NCBI RefSeq assembly: GCF_024693525.1
Contig: NZ_JAILKR010000089.1
Span: 1-25,121 of the forward strand
Length of the DNA stretch: 25,121 nucleotides
Direction of reading: 5' to 3'
Source: Selenomonas sp.
GTDB taxonomy: Bacteria; Bacillota_C; Negativicutes; Selenomonadales; Selenomonadaceae
Below the pieces are notes generated by a model. That model made no database searches and had not been told where the DNA came from. It saw nothing but the letters and a program-made list of their open reading frames with translations. The stretch's first letter is position 1. Each line of letters opens with the position of its first letter. Of the stretch, positions 7,053 to 16,519 are shown piece by piece. The translations under genes were made by a program, and so were the position numbers.

Positions 7053-8273
7053 TTAAAAGTCCCGATGGTCTTCCCCCAAACCATAATGCTCGATGACATA
7101 ATCCAGATCCTTATCGCCACGGCCACTGAGGTTGACCAGAATAGACCCCGTCTTCATCTCCTTGGCCCGGCGCATTGCATAGGCCACGGCGTGGGCACTT
7201 TCAAGGGCGGGAATAATTCCTTCGTAGCGGGAAAGTTTGAAGAAAGCATCGATTGCCTCCTCGTCGGTAACCGAATCGTATTTCACCCGACCTTCCTCCT
7301 TCAGCAGTGCATGCTCGGGTCCCACCGAAGGATAATCCAAGCCACTAGCCACCGAATAGACTGGCGCTGGTTCGCCATGTTCATCCTTTAGCATAATGCT
7401 GTCAAAACCATGCATAACGCCCTCCGAGCCATACGTCATGGACGCCGCATGATCTCCCATTTTGCTACCGCGCCCTAAGGGTTCTACCCCCACAATCTCC
7501 ACCGGATCATTTAAGAAGGGCACGAACATACCAATGGAATTGCTGCCGCCACCTACGCAGGCTGTTACCACATCGGGTAAAAATCCCATCATCTCCTGGA
7601 ACTGCTCTCTGGCCTCAATGCCCACGATAGTCTGGAAATCCCGAACCATCAACGGGAAGGGATGGGGGCCCACCGCCGAACCGATGCAATAAATGGTGTC
7701 TTGATAGTTTTCCAAATAGTCAGCAAAGGCGGCGTCGACGGCTTCCTTCAGCGTTTTAAGGCCATGGGTTACCGGCACAACATTTGCTCCTAGAATCTTC
7801 ATCCGAGCCACATTGGGGGCCTGCTTGGCAATATCCACTTCCCCCATATAAATCGTACATTCCAGGCCGAAAAAAGCCGCCGCCGTGGCTAAAGCCACCC
7901 CGTGCTGGCCAGCTCCCGTTTCGGCAATGATGCGTTTTTTCCCCATGAACTTTGCCAGCAGCCCTTCCCCCATACAATGATTGAGCTTATGGGCTCCGGT
8001 ATGGTTGAGATCTTCGCGTTTTAAATAAATTTGGCAACTCCCCAGTTTGCGGGAAAGCCGCTCGCAATGATAAACCGGCGTCGGCCTACCTTGGAACTCC
8101 TTGCGGATTCTTCGCAACTCATTGACGAACTGGGAAGAATGACAGATGGTCATATAAGCCTGGGTGATTTCTTCAAAGGCCGGGATGAGCTTTTCCGGCA
8201 AATACGCTCCACCGAATTTGCCAAAGCGCCCCTCTGCATTGGGATATTGTTTCAAGTACGTCGAAAAATCCAT
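7053..8273 (-). CDS. trpB: Tryptophan synthase beta chain
   Basis: The 406-residue, PLP-dependent cytoplasmic enzyme joins indole and serine to make tryptophan. Visible motifs are the PLP lysine Lys96 in HTGAHKLN, the catalytic Glu118 in AETGAGQHG, the phosphate-binding loop GGGSNS (241-246) and SAVGPHPFP (199-207). The ATG at 8273 is chosen over the in-frame start at 8294 because GAGGAGG lies 5 nt before it. The gene stands alone: no trpA or other trp gene adjoins it and it has its own terminator. It may partner with a distant TrpA or act alone on free indole. It has a leader of more than 150 nt with a curious run of Trp codons out of frame. Confidence 0.95.
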   Translation of the reverse strand: MDFSTYLKQYPNAEGRFGKFGGAYLPEKLIPAFEEITQAYMTICHSSQFVNELRRIRKEFQGRPTPVYHCERLSRKLGSCQIYLKREDLNHTGAHKLNHCMGEGLLAKFMGKKRIIAETGAGQHGVALATAAAFFGLECTIYMGEVDIAKQAPNVARMKILGANVVPVTHGLKTLKEAVDAAFADYLENYQDTIYCIGSAVGPHPFPLMVRDFQTIVGIEAREQFQEMMGFLPDVVTACVGGGSNSIGMFVPFLNDPVEIVGVEPLGRGSKMGDHAASMTYGSEGVMHGFDSIMLKDEHGEPAPVYSVASGLDYPSVGPEHALLKEEGRVKYDSVTDEEAIDAFFKLSRYEGIIPALESAHAVAYAMRRAKEMKTGSILVNLSGRGDKDLDYVIEHYGLGEDHRDF

Positions 8274-8364
8274 AAGAACCTCCTCAAAATACAAAAACTA
8301 TACAGGAAGAACTTCGCGCTATTGGCGTAAAATCCTTCTCCCCTATGGCATTAATCTTCACCAT

Positions 8365-8392
8365 CCACCAGAATCGCCAAAACCATCATCAT
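8365..8392 (-). other. Trp-codon cluster in the trpB leader
   Basis: On the minus strand, reading 8385 to 8365 gives TGG TTT TGG CGA TTC TGG TGG (WFWRFWW), four Trp codons in seven. The frame has TGA TGA immediately upstream, so no AUG opens it. The ATG triplet run at 8392-8384 opens a different short frame (MMMVLAILVDGED, then TAA). This could be the relic of an attenuator leader peptide or chance. No convincing terminator hairpin lies between it and trpB. Confidence 0.3.
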
Positions 8393-8445
8393 TTGCTTTT
8401 TGTATCCCTTCCTAAAAAACAGTTTCATTCTAAAAAGTTTCGTTC

Positions 8446-8488
8446 AAAAAAAGACTCCTAAAACCAACATTAGTTCTAGGAGTCTTTT
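8446..8488 (-). terminator. Terminator of the tgt-to-secF operon
   Basis: A 12-bp perfect stem AAAAGACTCCTA/TAGGAGTCTTTT (8477-8488 and 8449-8460) with a 16-nt loop, followed on the minus strand by a seven-T run. It begins directly after the secF stop codon. Confidence 0.92.
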
Positions 8489-8490
8489 GG

Positions 8491-9411
8491 TTATTCCGTT
8501 ACCACTTTTGCCTTATGTTTTTTCTCGCCCCAGTTGCGGAAGACAATCCACAGCGGGCTGGCAATGAAGATGGACGAATAGCAGCCACAGCCAAAGCCAA
8601 TGAGCAGGGCAAAGGCGAAGTCTTTCGTCGTGTCACCACCAAAGAAATAAAGGGCAAAGGTCGTGAACATGACCGTAAACACCGTGTACAGGGAACGGGT
8701 CAGCGTCTGGAAAATCGACGTGTTGACCAAGTTATCGATGTTGCCGCCACGGCGGAAGTGCAATTTGAGGTTTTCGCGGATGCGGTCGAAGATAACGATG
8801 GTATCGTTAATCGAGTAACCAACGACCGTCAAGAGCGCCGCGATAAACGACGAGTCAATCTGACGCTGCGTAAAGGAGAATACCGCCAGCACGATGAGAA
8901 TATCGTGAATCAATGCAAGGACAGCCGCAACGCCGAAACGCCATTCGAAACGATAAGCAACGTAGAGGATGATAAGTCCCCACGAAACAACCAGCGCCAA
9001 TACCGCATTGGTGATGAGCTCACCGCCAATGGTTGCACCGACTTTCTCCTCGCGCAGTACCTGATAGTCCGCAACATCGGTTTTGAGTGTCGCCATGAGA
9101 TCCTTACGCTGGTCTTCCTCGAGATCCACCGTGCGAATCATAACGTTCTCACCCACGGTTGCATCCGTTGCAGCCCCATTCTCGCCCGACAGCTGAATCG
9201 TCGAACCTTCCAGATTGTATTTTGCCAGGCTCGAACGAACCTCAGCGATTGTTACCGGCTTTTCGAATTTGAGGTCGATAATCGTACCGCCCGTGAAGTC
9301 AATACCGAAGTTAAATCCGCGGATGCACATGCAGGCAATACCTGCGGCAATGATGATAGCTGAAAGGAGGAAGAAAATATTTCTATGTCCTGCTAGATTG
9401 AGTTTATTCAT
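8491..9411 (-). CDS. secF: Protein translocase subunit SecF
   Basis: The 306-residue inner-membrane protein works with SecD to drive late steps of Sec-dependent export using the proton-motive force. It shows a first membrane helix (about 12-30), the signature FNFGIDFTGG (33-42), a periplasmic domain (about 45-130), and a block of five membrane segments containing GYSINDTIVIFDRIREN, the family's most conserved stretch. The start codon overlaps the end of secD by 8 nt (9404-9411), implying translational coupling. Length is normal for a separate SecF. Confidence 0.96.
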   Translation of the reverse strand: MNKLNLAGHRNIFFLLSAIIIAAGIACMCIRGFNFGIDFTGGTIIDLKFEKPVTIAEVRSSLAKYNLEGSTIQLSGENGAATDATVGENVMIRTVDLEEDQRKDLMATLKTDVADYQVLREEKVGATIGGELITNAVLALVVSWGLIILYVAYRFEWRFGVAAVLALIHDILIVLAVFSFTQRQIDSSFIAALLTVVGYSINDTIVIFDRIRENLKLHFRRGGNIDNLVNTSIFQTLTRSLYTVFTVMFTTFALYFFGGDTTKDFAFALLIGFGCGCYSSIFIASPLWIVFRNWGEKKHKAKVVTE

Positions 9412-10666
9412 GTTTCAGGTCCTCCTTCTTCCAAAGCATATAGCCATTGGCGCCATAAGCGCTCGGGGACTCTGCAATCTTTGAGTTAATCATGAGCTTC
9501 AACATGTACTGCGACAGGGTGATGGCCGTAAACATCGACAGGATCGTACCAAGTCCCAGCGTAATGGCAAAACCGCGAATCGTACCCGTGCCCAGGAAGA
9601 ACAGGACACCAGCGGCGATAATCGTGGTGATGTTCGAGTCAAAAATCGTCGTAAAGGCACGCTTAAAGCCGGCATCCATCGACAGGCGCAGCGTCTTACC
9701 CTGAATCTGATACTCCTCTTTGAAGTGCTCGAAAATCAGGACATTCGCATCGACGGCCATACCGATCGACAGGATGATACCGGCGACACCAGGAAGTGTC
9801 AGCGTCGCATCGAGGAGATACAGGAGGCCCAGCAGCATGATGGTGTAAGCCATTAGGGCTACGTCAGCAATAAAGCCCGACAAACGATAGAACAGAATCA
9901 TGAATACGAGGACAGCGCCAATACCGACAGCAAAGGCAAAGGTAGACTTATCCTTAGAATCCTGGCCTAAGGACGGACCAACGGTGCGGGTCTCAATGAT
10001 GTTGACTTTGACCGGCAGCGCACCGCTTCTGAGGACAACCGCCAGCTGCTGTGCTTCTTCCAGCGTCTTCTGGCCGGAGATTTCCGCCTTGCCGCCCAAA
10101 ATCGGCTCACGGACATTCGGTGCCGTCAGCACTTCCCCATCCAGCAGTATGGCAATGGTGCGGCCAACGTTTTTCGTGGTAAGATCCGCAAATTTCTTGG
10201 CACCTTCATCAGAGAACTCCAGGTTGACCACATGCTGGCCATTCTGCTGATTCGTAGCCGCCTGGGCATCTTTAAGATCCGTACCCGTAAGCACCGTATT
10301 GCCCTCTTCGTCTTTGAATTCCAGCATAGCCGTCTTACCAATGGTCTTGATGGCGGCATCCGGGTCTTTGACGCCCGGCAGCTCGATGATAACGCGGCGT
10401 TCACCCTCGCGCTGGATAATCGGCTCGGTAAGACCTAACGCGTTGACACGCTTTTCCATAATGGTGACAACGCGGTTCATGGCGTCATCGTTGACCTTTG
10501 CAATGTCTGTGTCCTCTGCCTCAAGTACGACATGGGTGCCGCCCTGCAGGTCAAGGCCCTGGCGAATCGAAAATGCCAGTGGCTTGACGAAAGCGACAAA
10601 AATGCCGATGATAGCAACAACGCAGACAATCAGTTTGATGAGATTGTCTTTTCTCAACGGATTCAA
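9404..10666 (-). CDS. secD: Protein translocase subunit SecD
   Basis: The 420-residue partner of SecF has an N-terminal membrane helix (about 9-27), the hallmark RQGLDLQGGTH (35-45), a periplasmic region with ERRVIIELPGV, and a C-terminal membrane block including GIAAGVLFF-like helices and AVDANVLIFEH. The length is that of the short SecD found in many Firmicutes rather than the roughly 600-residue enterobacterial form. It is the penultimate gene of the operon. A tight hairpin precedes its ribosome site (10677-10693). Confidence 0.96.
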   Translation of the reverse strand: MNPLRKDNLIKLIVCVVAIIGIFVAFVKPLAFSIRQGLDLQGGTHVVLEAEDTDIAKVNDDAMNRVVTIMEKRVNALGLTEPIIQREGERRVIIELPGVKDPDAAIKTIGKTAMLEFKDEEGNTVLTGTDLKDAQAATNQQNGQHVVNLEFSDEGAKKFADLTTKNVGRTIAILLDGEVLTAPNVREPILGGKAEISGQKTLEEAQQLAVVLRSGALPVKVNIIETRTVGPSLGQDSKDKSTFAFAVGIGAVLVFMILFYRLSGFIADVALMAYTIMLLGLLYLLDATLTLPGVAGIILSIGMAVDANVLIFEHFKEEYQIQGKTLRLSMDAGFKRAFTTIFDSNITTIIAAGVLFFLGTGTIRGFAITLGLGTILSMFTAITLSQYMLKLMINSKIAESPSAYGANGYMLWKKEDLKHE

Positions 10667-10676
10667 CCCTTTCTTG

Positions 10677-10693
10677 TGGGAGCCTCGCTCCCA
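10677..10693. other. Tight hairpin just upstream of secD
   Basis: TGGGAGCCTCGCTCCCA is a 7-bp perfect stem closed by a 3-nt loop. On the transcribed strand it is followed by ACAAGAAAGGG and not by a T-run, so it is not a terminator. It sits just before the secD ribosome site and may protect a processed secDF message or tune translation (inference). Confidence 0.6.
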
Positions 10694-10727
10694 GATTTAC
10701 TTTTTATGTAAAAGCAGACGTGGTAAA

Positions 10728-11081
10728 TCACGCGGACTTACCCGCTTCCTTTTGTTTGATAAAGGCAATGACTTTTTCCCGGACTTCGTCAGCGTTATAC
10801 TGGTCCGTCTGGATATAGAGATCTGCATGAGCCTTGGCATCTGCCAGTTTTTTATGCTGGGATACCAAGCGGTTCTCATCCCAATACACCTTGCGGCGCT
10901 TGTGGATGGCCGGCATGGTGGCATCAATCATGACCAACAGGTCAGGATTCCGTTTGGCCCAAAAGTCATGCACACAGGAATGTTCCTGGGCAACATTATA
11001 CGCATCATAACCGGCGGCCTTAAGTCCCGCCACCAACGTCGTCTTCCCCGACGCACAGACACCAACAATTGCAATTCTCAT
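10728..11081 (-). CDS. Small P-loop NTPase of unknown role
   Basis: From the ATG at 11081 (GGGGG upstream) the product is 117 residues. It opens with a beta strand and Walker A motif GVCASGKTT (7-15), then shows LLVMIDAT, a possible Walker B-like strand. The C-terminal half is charged and helical. The size and layout resemble minimal nucleotide or small-molecule kinases, but a lid and substrate motif cannot be assigned. An upstream in-frame start (11132) would overlap the phosphatase gene and lacks a good ribosome site. It lies 19 bp after the PP2C-type phosphatase gene, inside the sec operon. Confidence 0.8.
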   Translation of the reverse strand: MRIAIVGVCASGKTTLVAGLKAAGYDAYNVAQEHSCVHDFWAKRNPDLLVMIDATMPAIHKRRKVYWDENRLVSQHKKLADAKAHADLYIQTDQYNADEVREKVIAFIKQKEAGKSA

Positions 11082-11100
11082 AAAGCATTTGCCCCCTTTG

Positions 11101-11811
11101 TCAATAGGGATAAGTGACCTCAATCTGCTCAATACGGGGCGGATTGGACGAACCTTCCGTAACCCCCATGACCAGAACAGTCATATCATCCGAAGCTTTA
11201 TCCCCATCCAATGTCAAAGCATAATCCATAATGCTCTTCGCAATAAATTGTGCATCCTCCGCTTTATTTTTGCGGATGATTTCCATGATTTTATCGAAGT
11301 CCGCGCCATGTCCATTCCGTTTCCTGCCCGCATGGTCAATGCCATCGGTATAGGATACGATAAGCATCCCCGCTTCCAGCGGAATCTCATACATCAGCGG
11401 CTTCATATGACGGTTGACGCCAATAGGCTCCACCGATTCATCGTAGACCGATTCGTATTCCTCGGTTTTCACGATAACCGGACAATTGGAGTTGCGGCTG
11501 ATAACTGCCGTCTCAGTATCCAGGTCGGCACTGACTACCGTCAGCGTACAGGATACCTTTCTGTCCTTCATGGCATAAAGATAGTCATGAACGGCACGGG
11601 CTACGGCTCCATCCCGGGCACCATCTGAAATCAGCTGAACTGCCTTATTGACCACCCAGCTGCTGGTATGATGGGCCGAAAGGCCATGGCCCTGTCCATC
11701 GGCAATGATTGCCGAAATACCACCGTGAGGGCGCTCTGCGATATCGCAACAGTCGCCACACACTTCATTTGCATATTTGGCCGTCTTTGCCAGACCAATC
11801 TTGATTTCCAT
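11101..11811 (-). CDS. SpoIIE/PP2C-type protein serine phosphatase
   Basis: The product is about 236 residues with no separate sensor domain. Metal-binding motifs of the PPM fold are visible: EVCGDCCD (16-23), IIADGQGHG (35-43, equal to the DGMGHG of SpoIIE-like enzymes), SYTDGI and DDMTVLV near the C-terminus. Family members remove phosphate from serine or threonine, often on anti-sigma-factor antagonists; the partner here is unknown. The ATG at 11811 is preferred to the GTG at 11820, although neither has a strong ribosome site. It sits 14 bp after the cyclo-ligase gene in the long operon. Confidence 0.85.
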   Translation of the reverse strand: MEIKIGLAKTAKYANEVCGDCCDIAERPHGGISAIIADGQGHGLSAHHTSSWVVNKAVQLISDGARDGAVARAVHDYLYAMKDRKVSCTLTVVSADLDTETAVISRNSNCPVIVKTEEYESVYDESVEPIGVNRHMKPLMYEIPLEAGMLIVSYTDGIDHAGRKRNGHGADFDKIMEIIRKNKAEDAQFIAKSIMDYALTLDGDKASDDMTVLVMGVTEGSSNPPRIEQIEVTYPY

Positions 11812-11825
11812 AACAACCACTCACT

Positions 11826-12413
11826 TTACTTTACGGCAAAGGCCTCGTTCTCCGTAATGACGTACTGCACCACTGCATCGTGGGGTTCCATGGGAACCTT
11901 GTCCACAAGCTGGCAAGAAAAAGCCAAGGCACAGCGATACCCCTGGGGGGCTCTCTCCGTCATAAACCGGTCGTAGAAACCAGCCCCCAAGCCAAGACGT
12001 CCGCCTTTATGGTCAAAGGCAGCCCCTGGAACCACAATCAGGTCGATGGCACTGGGGGAAACGAGCGTCCCCTTTGACTTGTCAACAGTCAAAATACCAT
12101 ATTCTCCCGTCACGAGATCAGATAGCGAAGAAAACGCCATGGCTTCCATCGTCCCCTTGCCCGTGATAAGCGGCAGGCAGACCGTCTTGCCATCCGCCAG
12201 CGCCTGTTTCATCAGTTCGTATAGCTGAACCTCATCGGGCATCGAAGCATATAGGAATACCGTTTTCGCCTTTTGATACGCCGGTAATCCGAAAAGAATG
12301 GCCAGCATCCTGCTGCTGGCGGCATCGCGATAGGATTCCGCCAGCGCCTTGCGGGCTGCTGTAGCGCGGTTTCGCAGTGCTCTCTTTGCCTCTTTTACCG
12401 ACAGTCCTTCCAT
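11826..12413 (-). CDS. 5-formyltetrahydrofolate cyclo-ligase
   Basis: The 195-residue enzyme converts 5-formyl-THF to 5,10-methenyl-THF using ATP. The diagnostic glycine-rich motif is GGRLGLGAGFYDRF (about 136-149), preceded by LIVVPGAAFD. The N-terminal helix is rich in Arg and Ala, as usual (KEAKRALRNRATAARKAL). The start is only 2 bp from the yajC stop, so the two are translated from one message. Confidence 0.93.
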   Translation of the reverse strand: MEGLSVKEAKRALRNRATAARKALAESYRDAASSRMLAILFGLPAYQKAKTVFLYASMPDEVQLYELMKQALADGKTVCLPLITGKGTMEAMAFSSLSDLVTGEYGILTVDKSKGTLVSPSAIDLIVVPGAAFDHKGGRLGLGAGFYDRFMTERAPQGYRCALAFSCQLVDKVPMEPHDAVVQYVITENEAFAVK

Positions 12414-12415
12414 CT

Positions 12416-12703
12416 TTACGCTTGCTGCTCTTTCGTCAAGTTCGAATTGATAGAAGAACGAGCCACCTCGATAACCGTATTTTCAGCAATCTTGAGTTTT
12501 ACTTTCGTGTCGTCAAGATCCACAATCGTTCCATAGATGCCGCCAATCGTCATAACCTTGTTATGCTTTTCCAGGCTGTCCAGCATGCTCATGCGACGCT
12601 TCTGGGCAGTTTTCTGGGGACGATACAGCAGAAAATAGAAGATTGCAATCATGATGATGATGGGGCCCCAAGTAGCAAGGCCAGCTGCCATTTCCGGATT
12701 CAT
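12416..12703 (-). CDS. yajC: Sec translocon accessory protein YajC
   Basis: The 95-residue single-pass membrane protein has a helix at about residues 11-27 followed by the family signature YRPQKTAQKRR (27-37) and a small cytoplasmic beta domain (KVMTIGGIYGTIVDLDDTKV). YajC associates with SecDF. Its position between tgt and secDF is a widely conserved arrangement. ATG at 12703, with AGGAG upstream. Confidence 0.95.
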   Translation of the reverse strand: MNPEMAAGLATWGPIIIMIAIFYFLLYRPQKTAQKRRMSMLDSLEKHNKVMTIGGIYGTIVDLDDTKVKLKIAENTVIEVARSSINSNLTKEQQA

Positions 12704-12726
12704 AGAAATCCACTCCTTCGGTTCAA

Positions 12727-13936
<1,210 letters not shown>

Positions 13937-13973
13937 AGAACTGTGTCCGAATTGTAGCAAATAATAAGACAAT

Positions 13974-14002
13974 AAAAAAGCCTCCCCCAAAGGAGGAAGC
14001 TT
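13974..14002 (-). terminator. Terminator after aroE
   Basis: On the minus strand AAGC-TTCCTCC pairs with GGAGGCTT (two-base bulge), followed by TTTTTT. It begins directly at the aroE stop codon. Confidence 0.85.
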
Positions 14003-14003
14003 C

Positions 14004-14852
14004 TTATTTTAATGCCTCACGCAATTTGTTTTTCATAAGTTCCACATCTGGCTTGACGCCGGTCCATTTTTCAAAGGCGGCCGCTCCCTGCCCGGCCAAC
14101 ATTCCCTCGCCGTTTAGCGTCGGATGCCCTTTTTCCCGGGCTTCCCGTAAAAAAAGCGTTTCCGCAGGCGTATAAATGATATCATAGACCAAGGCTTCTT
14201 TTTTGACCTTTGTCCAGTCAACAGGAGGCATAGCTTCTACCTGCGGCGTCATTCCCAACGGCGTCGTATTGACGAGCAGGTCAGCAGTAGAAAGTTCGGC
14301 GGCAAAAGCTTCGCTTTCCCAATGCTTGACGGTAATCGTGCCATATTGGCTAAATTCCTCCACCAGCGGCTGGACTTTCGCCGGTGTTCTGACGCCAATG
14401 CGAATCGCTTGGGCACCTGCCTTTAATAGCCCCCAGACCACCGCCCGGGCTGCCCCCCCAGCACCCAGCAAGACCACCGTCTTATCTTCCGGATCAAAGC
14501 CCTTGTCCCGCAAAGCCTGTATAAAGCCCGTGACATCGGTGTTGAAGCCCTTCAGATGCCCTGCATCGTTTACCACCGTATTGACAGCACCAATGATGCG
14601 GGCATCTTCGTCTATCTCATCCAGCAATTCCATAATGGCCGTCTTGTGCGGAATAGTCACATTCCAGCCACGAAACTGCAAGGCCTTCAAACCATTTACC
14701 GCCGATGATAAATCTTCTGGCTTTACCGGCAGCGCCGTATAGACGTAGTCGATTCCAGCCTTTTCAATGGCTGCATTCTGCAGCACTGGCGACAGGGAAT
14801 GGGCTATCGGCCAGCCGATTACCGCAAGATTTTTGGTCGTTCCTGTAAGCAT
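14004..14852 (-). CDS. aroE: Shikimate dehydrogenase
   Basis: The 282-residue NADP-dependent enzyme reduces 3-dehydroshikimate in the aromatic amino acid pathway. The substrate-binding motifs SLSP (19-22), NVTIPHK with catalytic Lys70, NTVV (91-94) and FNTDVTG with catalytic Asp106 are intact. The nucleotide loop is GAGGAARA (130-137). The conserved C-terminal GEGMLAGQGAAAFEKWTG is present. GGAGGG stands 7 nt before the ATG. It follows the nicotinate phosphoribosyltransferase gene by 54 bp with no visible terminator, so it is probably cotranscribed with it. Confidence 0.95.
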   Translation of the reverse strand: MLTGTTKNLAVIGWPIAHSLSPVLQNAAIEKAGIDYVYTALPVKPEDLSSAVNGLKALQFRGWNVTIPHKTAIMELLDEIDEDARIIGAVNTVVNDAGHLKGFNTDVTGFIQALRDKGFDPEDKTVVLLGAGGAARAVVWGLLKAGAQAIRIGVRTPAKVQPLVEEFSQYGTITVKHWESEAFAAELSTADLLVNTTPLGMTPQVEAMPPVDWTKVKKEALVYDIIYTPAETLFLREAREKGHPTLNGEGMLAGQGAAAFEKWTGVKPDVELMKNKLREALK

Positions 14853-14906
14853 AGCAAATCCCTCCGAATCATGGCACCATCTTCCATCTCTTGCAAGAAG
14901 CTAAAG

Positions 14907-16364
14907 TCAAGCGTGCTCTTCACGCGTCTTGGATAAAAGCTCCATCTTGAGCTCGTAATAAGCCGGCGTCATGTCAAGATAATGACGGTGCGGATTTTCG
15001 AAGCGCTGTTCCTCTTCCCAAATTTCGTTGTCGAGCTGTTCCTTTACGTAGTCGCGAATCGCATCGAGGTTTGGCAGCTTCTCCGTGCGCTTGCCCTGAC
15101 GAACATAAAGCTTGCGCAGATTCTTAAAGGTGCAATCCTCAAAGGTACGATTTTTCCAGGGCTTTACCGGGTCAACATAACGATAAGGCTTCGTTACGTC
15201 GATATCTTCCCCACAAATTGCCATGAGGTCAGCCACCGCATGGCCGTCTTTATCGTAGACGCGATAGAGGTCTTTAAGGCCCGGATTCGTAATTTTTTCC
15301 ACGTTCTCGGAAACCTTGATGCGAGGCATAAATTCATTTCCCTCGCCCACAGCCGCCAATTTGTAAACGGCGCCAAATACCGGCTCAGACTTAGCCGTAA
15401 TCAGCCGCTCACCGATGCCAAAGCTGTCGATGCAGGCTCCCTGATTGAGCAGAGACGTAACCGTAAATTCATCCAAACTGTTGGAGACCACAATCTTGCA
15501 GTCTTCAAGGCCCGCTTCATCCAACATCTTGCGCACCCGTTTAGAAAGGTATGCCAAGTCTCCCGAATCGATGCGGATACCCACCAGGCGCTTGCCCATG
15601 GGCTCCAAGACCTCATGCGCCACGCGGATGGCATTCGGAATGCCCGAATGGATAACATCATAGGTATCTACGAGCAGCACCGTTGCATCCGGATAAGTCT
15701 CAGCATATTTCTTGAAAGCCGTGTACTCATCCTTGTAGAACATAACCCAGCTGTGCGCCATCGTGCCCGAAATCGGGATGTTGAACATCTGACCTGCCGA
15801 CACCGTCGCCGTGCCGACCACACCACCGATATAAGCAGCACGAGCCCCGTAGGTTGCCGCATCCATGTTATGTGCCCGGCGCGCGCCAAAGTCTGACACA
15901 GCGCGGCCATCGGCTGCTTTTACAATGCGGCGGGCCTTCGTCGCAATCAAAGACTGATGATTGATTTGTGCCAGGATTGCCGTTTCGACCAGCTGCGCAT
16001 CGATAAGCGGAGCCACTACCGTGATGCATGGTTCATTCGGATACATGATCGTGCCTTCCGGCAGAGCATAAATATCGCCGGAGAAATGGAAGTTTTCCAA
16101 ATACTGCAGGAACGCTTCCGAGAAGATATGCTGCTGACGGAAGTATTCCACATCCTCTTTCGAAAATTCCATGTTTTCCACGTACTCGATGATTTGCTCC
16201 AGGCCAGCAAAAATTGCAAAGCCACCCTTGTCAGGATTGGCGCGATAAAATACGTCAAATGCCACCTGTACGTCTTTATCATGATCCTGGAAATAGCCAT
16301 TCGCCATGGTCATTTCATAAAAATCCATCATCATGGAAATGTTTCGTTTATCAAACTGTGTCAA
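14907..16364 (-). CDS. pncB: Nicotinate phosphoribosyltransferase
   Basis: The 485-residue enzyme makes nicotinate mononucleotide from nicotinate and PRPP in NAD salvage. Motifs include DFYEMTMANGYF near the N-terminus, VSDFGARRAHN (156-166), the phosphorylatable His204 in GTMAHSWV, and VGIRIDSGDL with VVSNSLDEF in the PRPP-binding barrel. The start is taken as TTG at 16364, preceded by AGGAGG at 8 nt. The alternative GTG at 16400 lacks a ribosome site. It is the first gene of a pncB-aroE unit. Confidence 0.93.
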   Translation of the reverse strand: MTQFDKRNISMMMDFYEMTMANGYFQDHDKDVQVAFDVFYRANPDKGGFAIFAGLEQIIEYVENMEFSKEDVEYFRQQHIFSEAFLQYLENFHFSGDIYALPEGTIMYPNEPCITVVAPLIDAQLVETAILAQINHQSLIATKARRIVKAADGRAVSDFGARRAHNMDAATYGARAAYIGGVVGTATVSAGQMFNIPISGTMAHSWVMFYKDEYTAFKKYAETYPDATVLLVDTYDVIHSGIPNAIRVAHEVLEPMGKRLVGIRIDSGDLAYLSKRVRKMLDEAGLEDCKIVVSNSLDEFTVTSLLNQGACIDSFGIGERLITAKSEPVFGAVYKLAAVGEGNEFMPRIKVSENVEKITNPGLKDLYRVYDKDGHAVADLMAICGEDIDVTKPYRYVDPVKPWKNRTFEDCTFKNLRKLYVRQGKRTEKLPNLDAIRDYVKEQLDNEIWEEEQRFENPHRHYLDMTPAYYELKMELLSKTREEHA

Positions 16365-16431
16365 AAAAGACACCTCCTGTTTGGGCACATGCCAATACAC
16401 CTGCCGCGTCTAAAAAAATCATACAATCGTA

Positions 16432-16460
16432 ATTATATCATTTTGAACAGGTTCTGGCAA
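16432..16460 (-). promoter_or_regulatory. Promoter of pncB-aroE
   Basis: On the minus strand TTGCCA (16455-16460) and a perfect TATAAT (16432-16437) are 17 bp apart, about 68 bp before the TTG start. Confidence 0.82.
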
Positions 16461-16470
16461 AAATTCACAC

Positions 16471-16503
16471 AAAAACAGCGCAAGCCCTGCAGCCTGCGCT
16501 GTT
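16471..16503 (-). terminator. Terminator after the pyrophosphatase-like gene
   Basis: On the minus strand AACAGCGCA pairs with TGCGCTGTT (16495-16503 and 16474-16482) with a 12-nt loop, followed by a T-rich run. Confidence 0.85.
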
Positions 16504-16519
16504 TCTTATTCCCCAGGTA

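Noticed and set aside
8274..8445. Functional Trp attenuator or T-box before trpB
   Set aside because: The Trp-codon frame has no start codon, no terminator/antiterminator pair could be drawn, and no T-box sequence is present.
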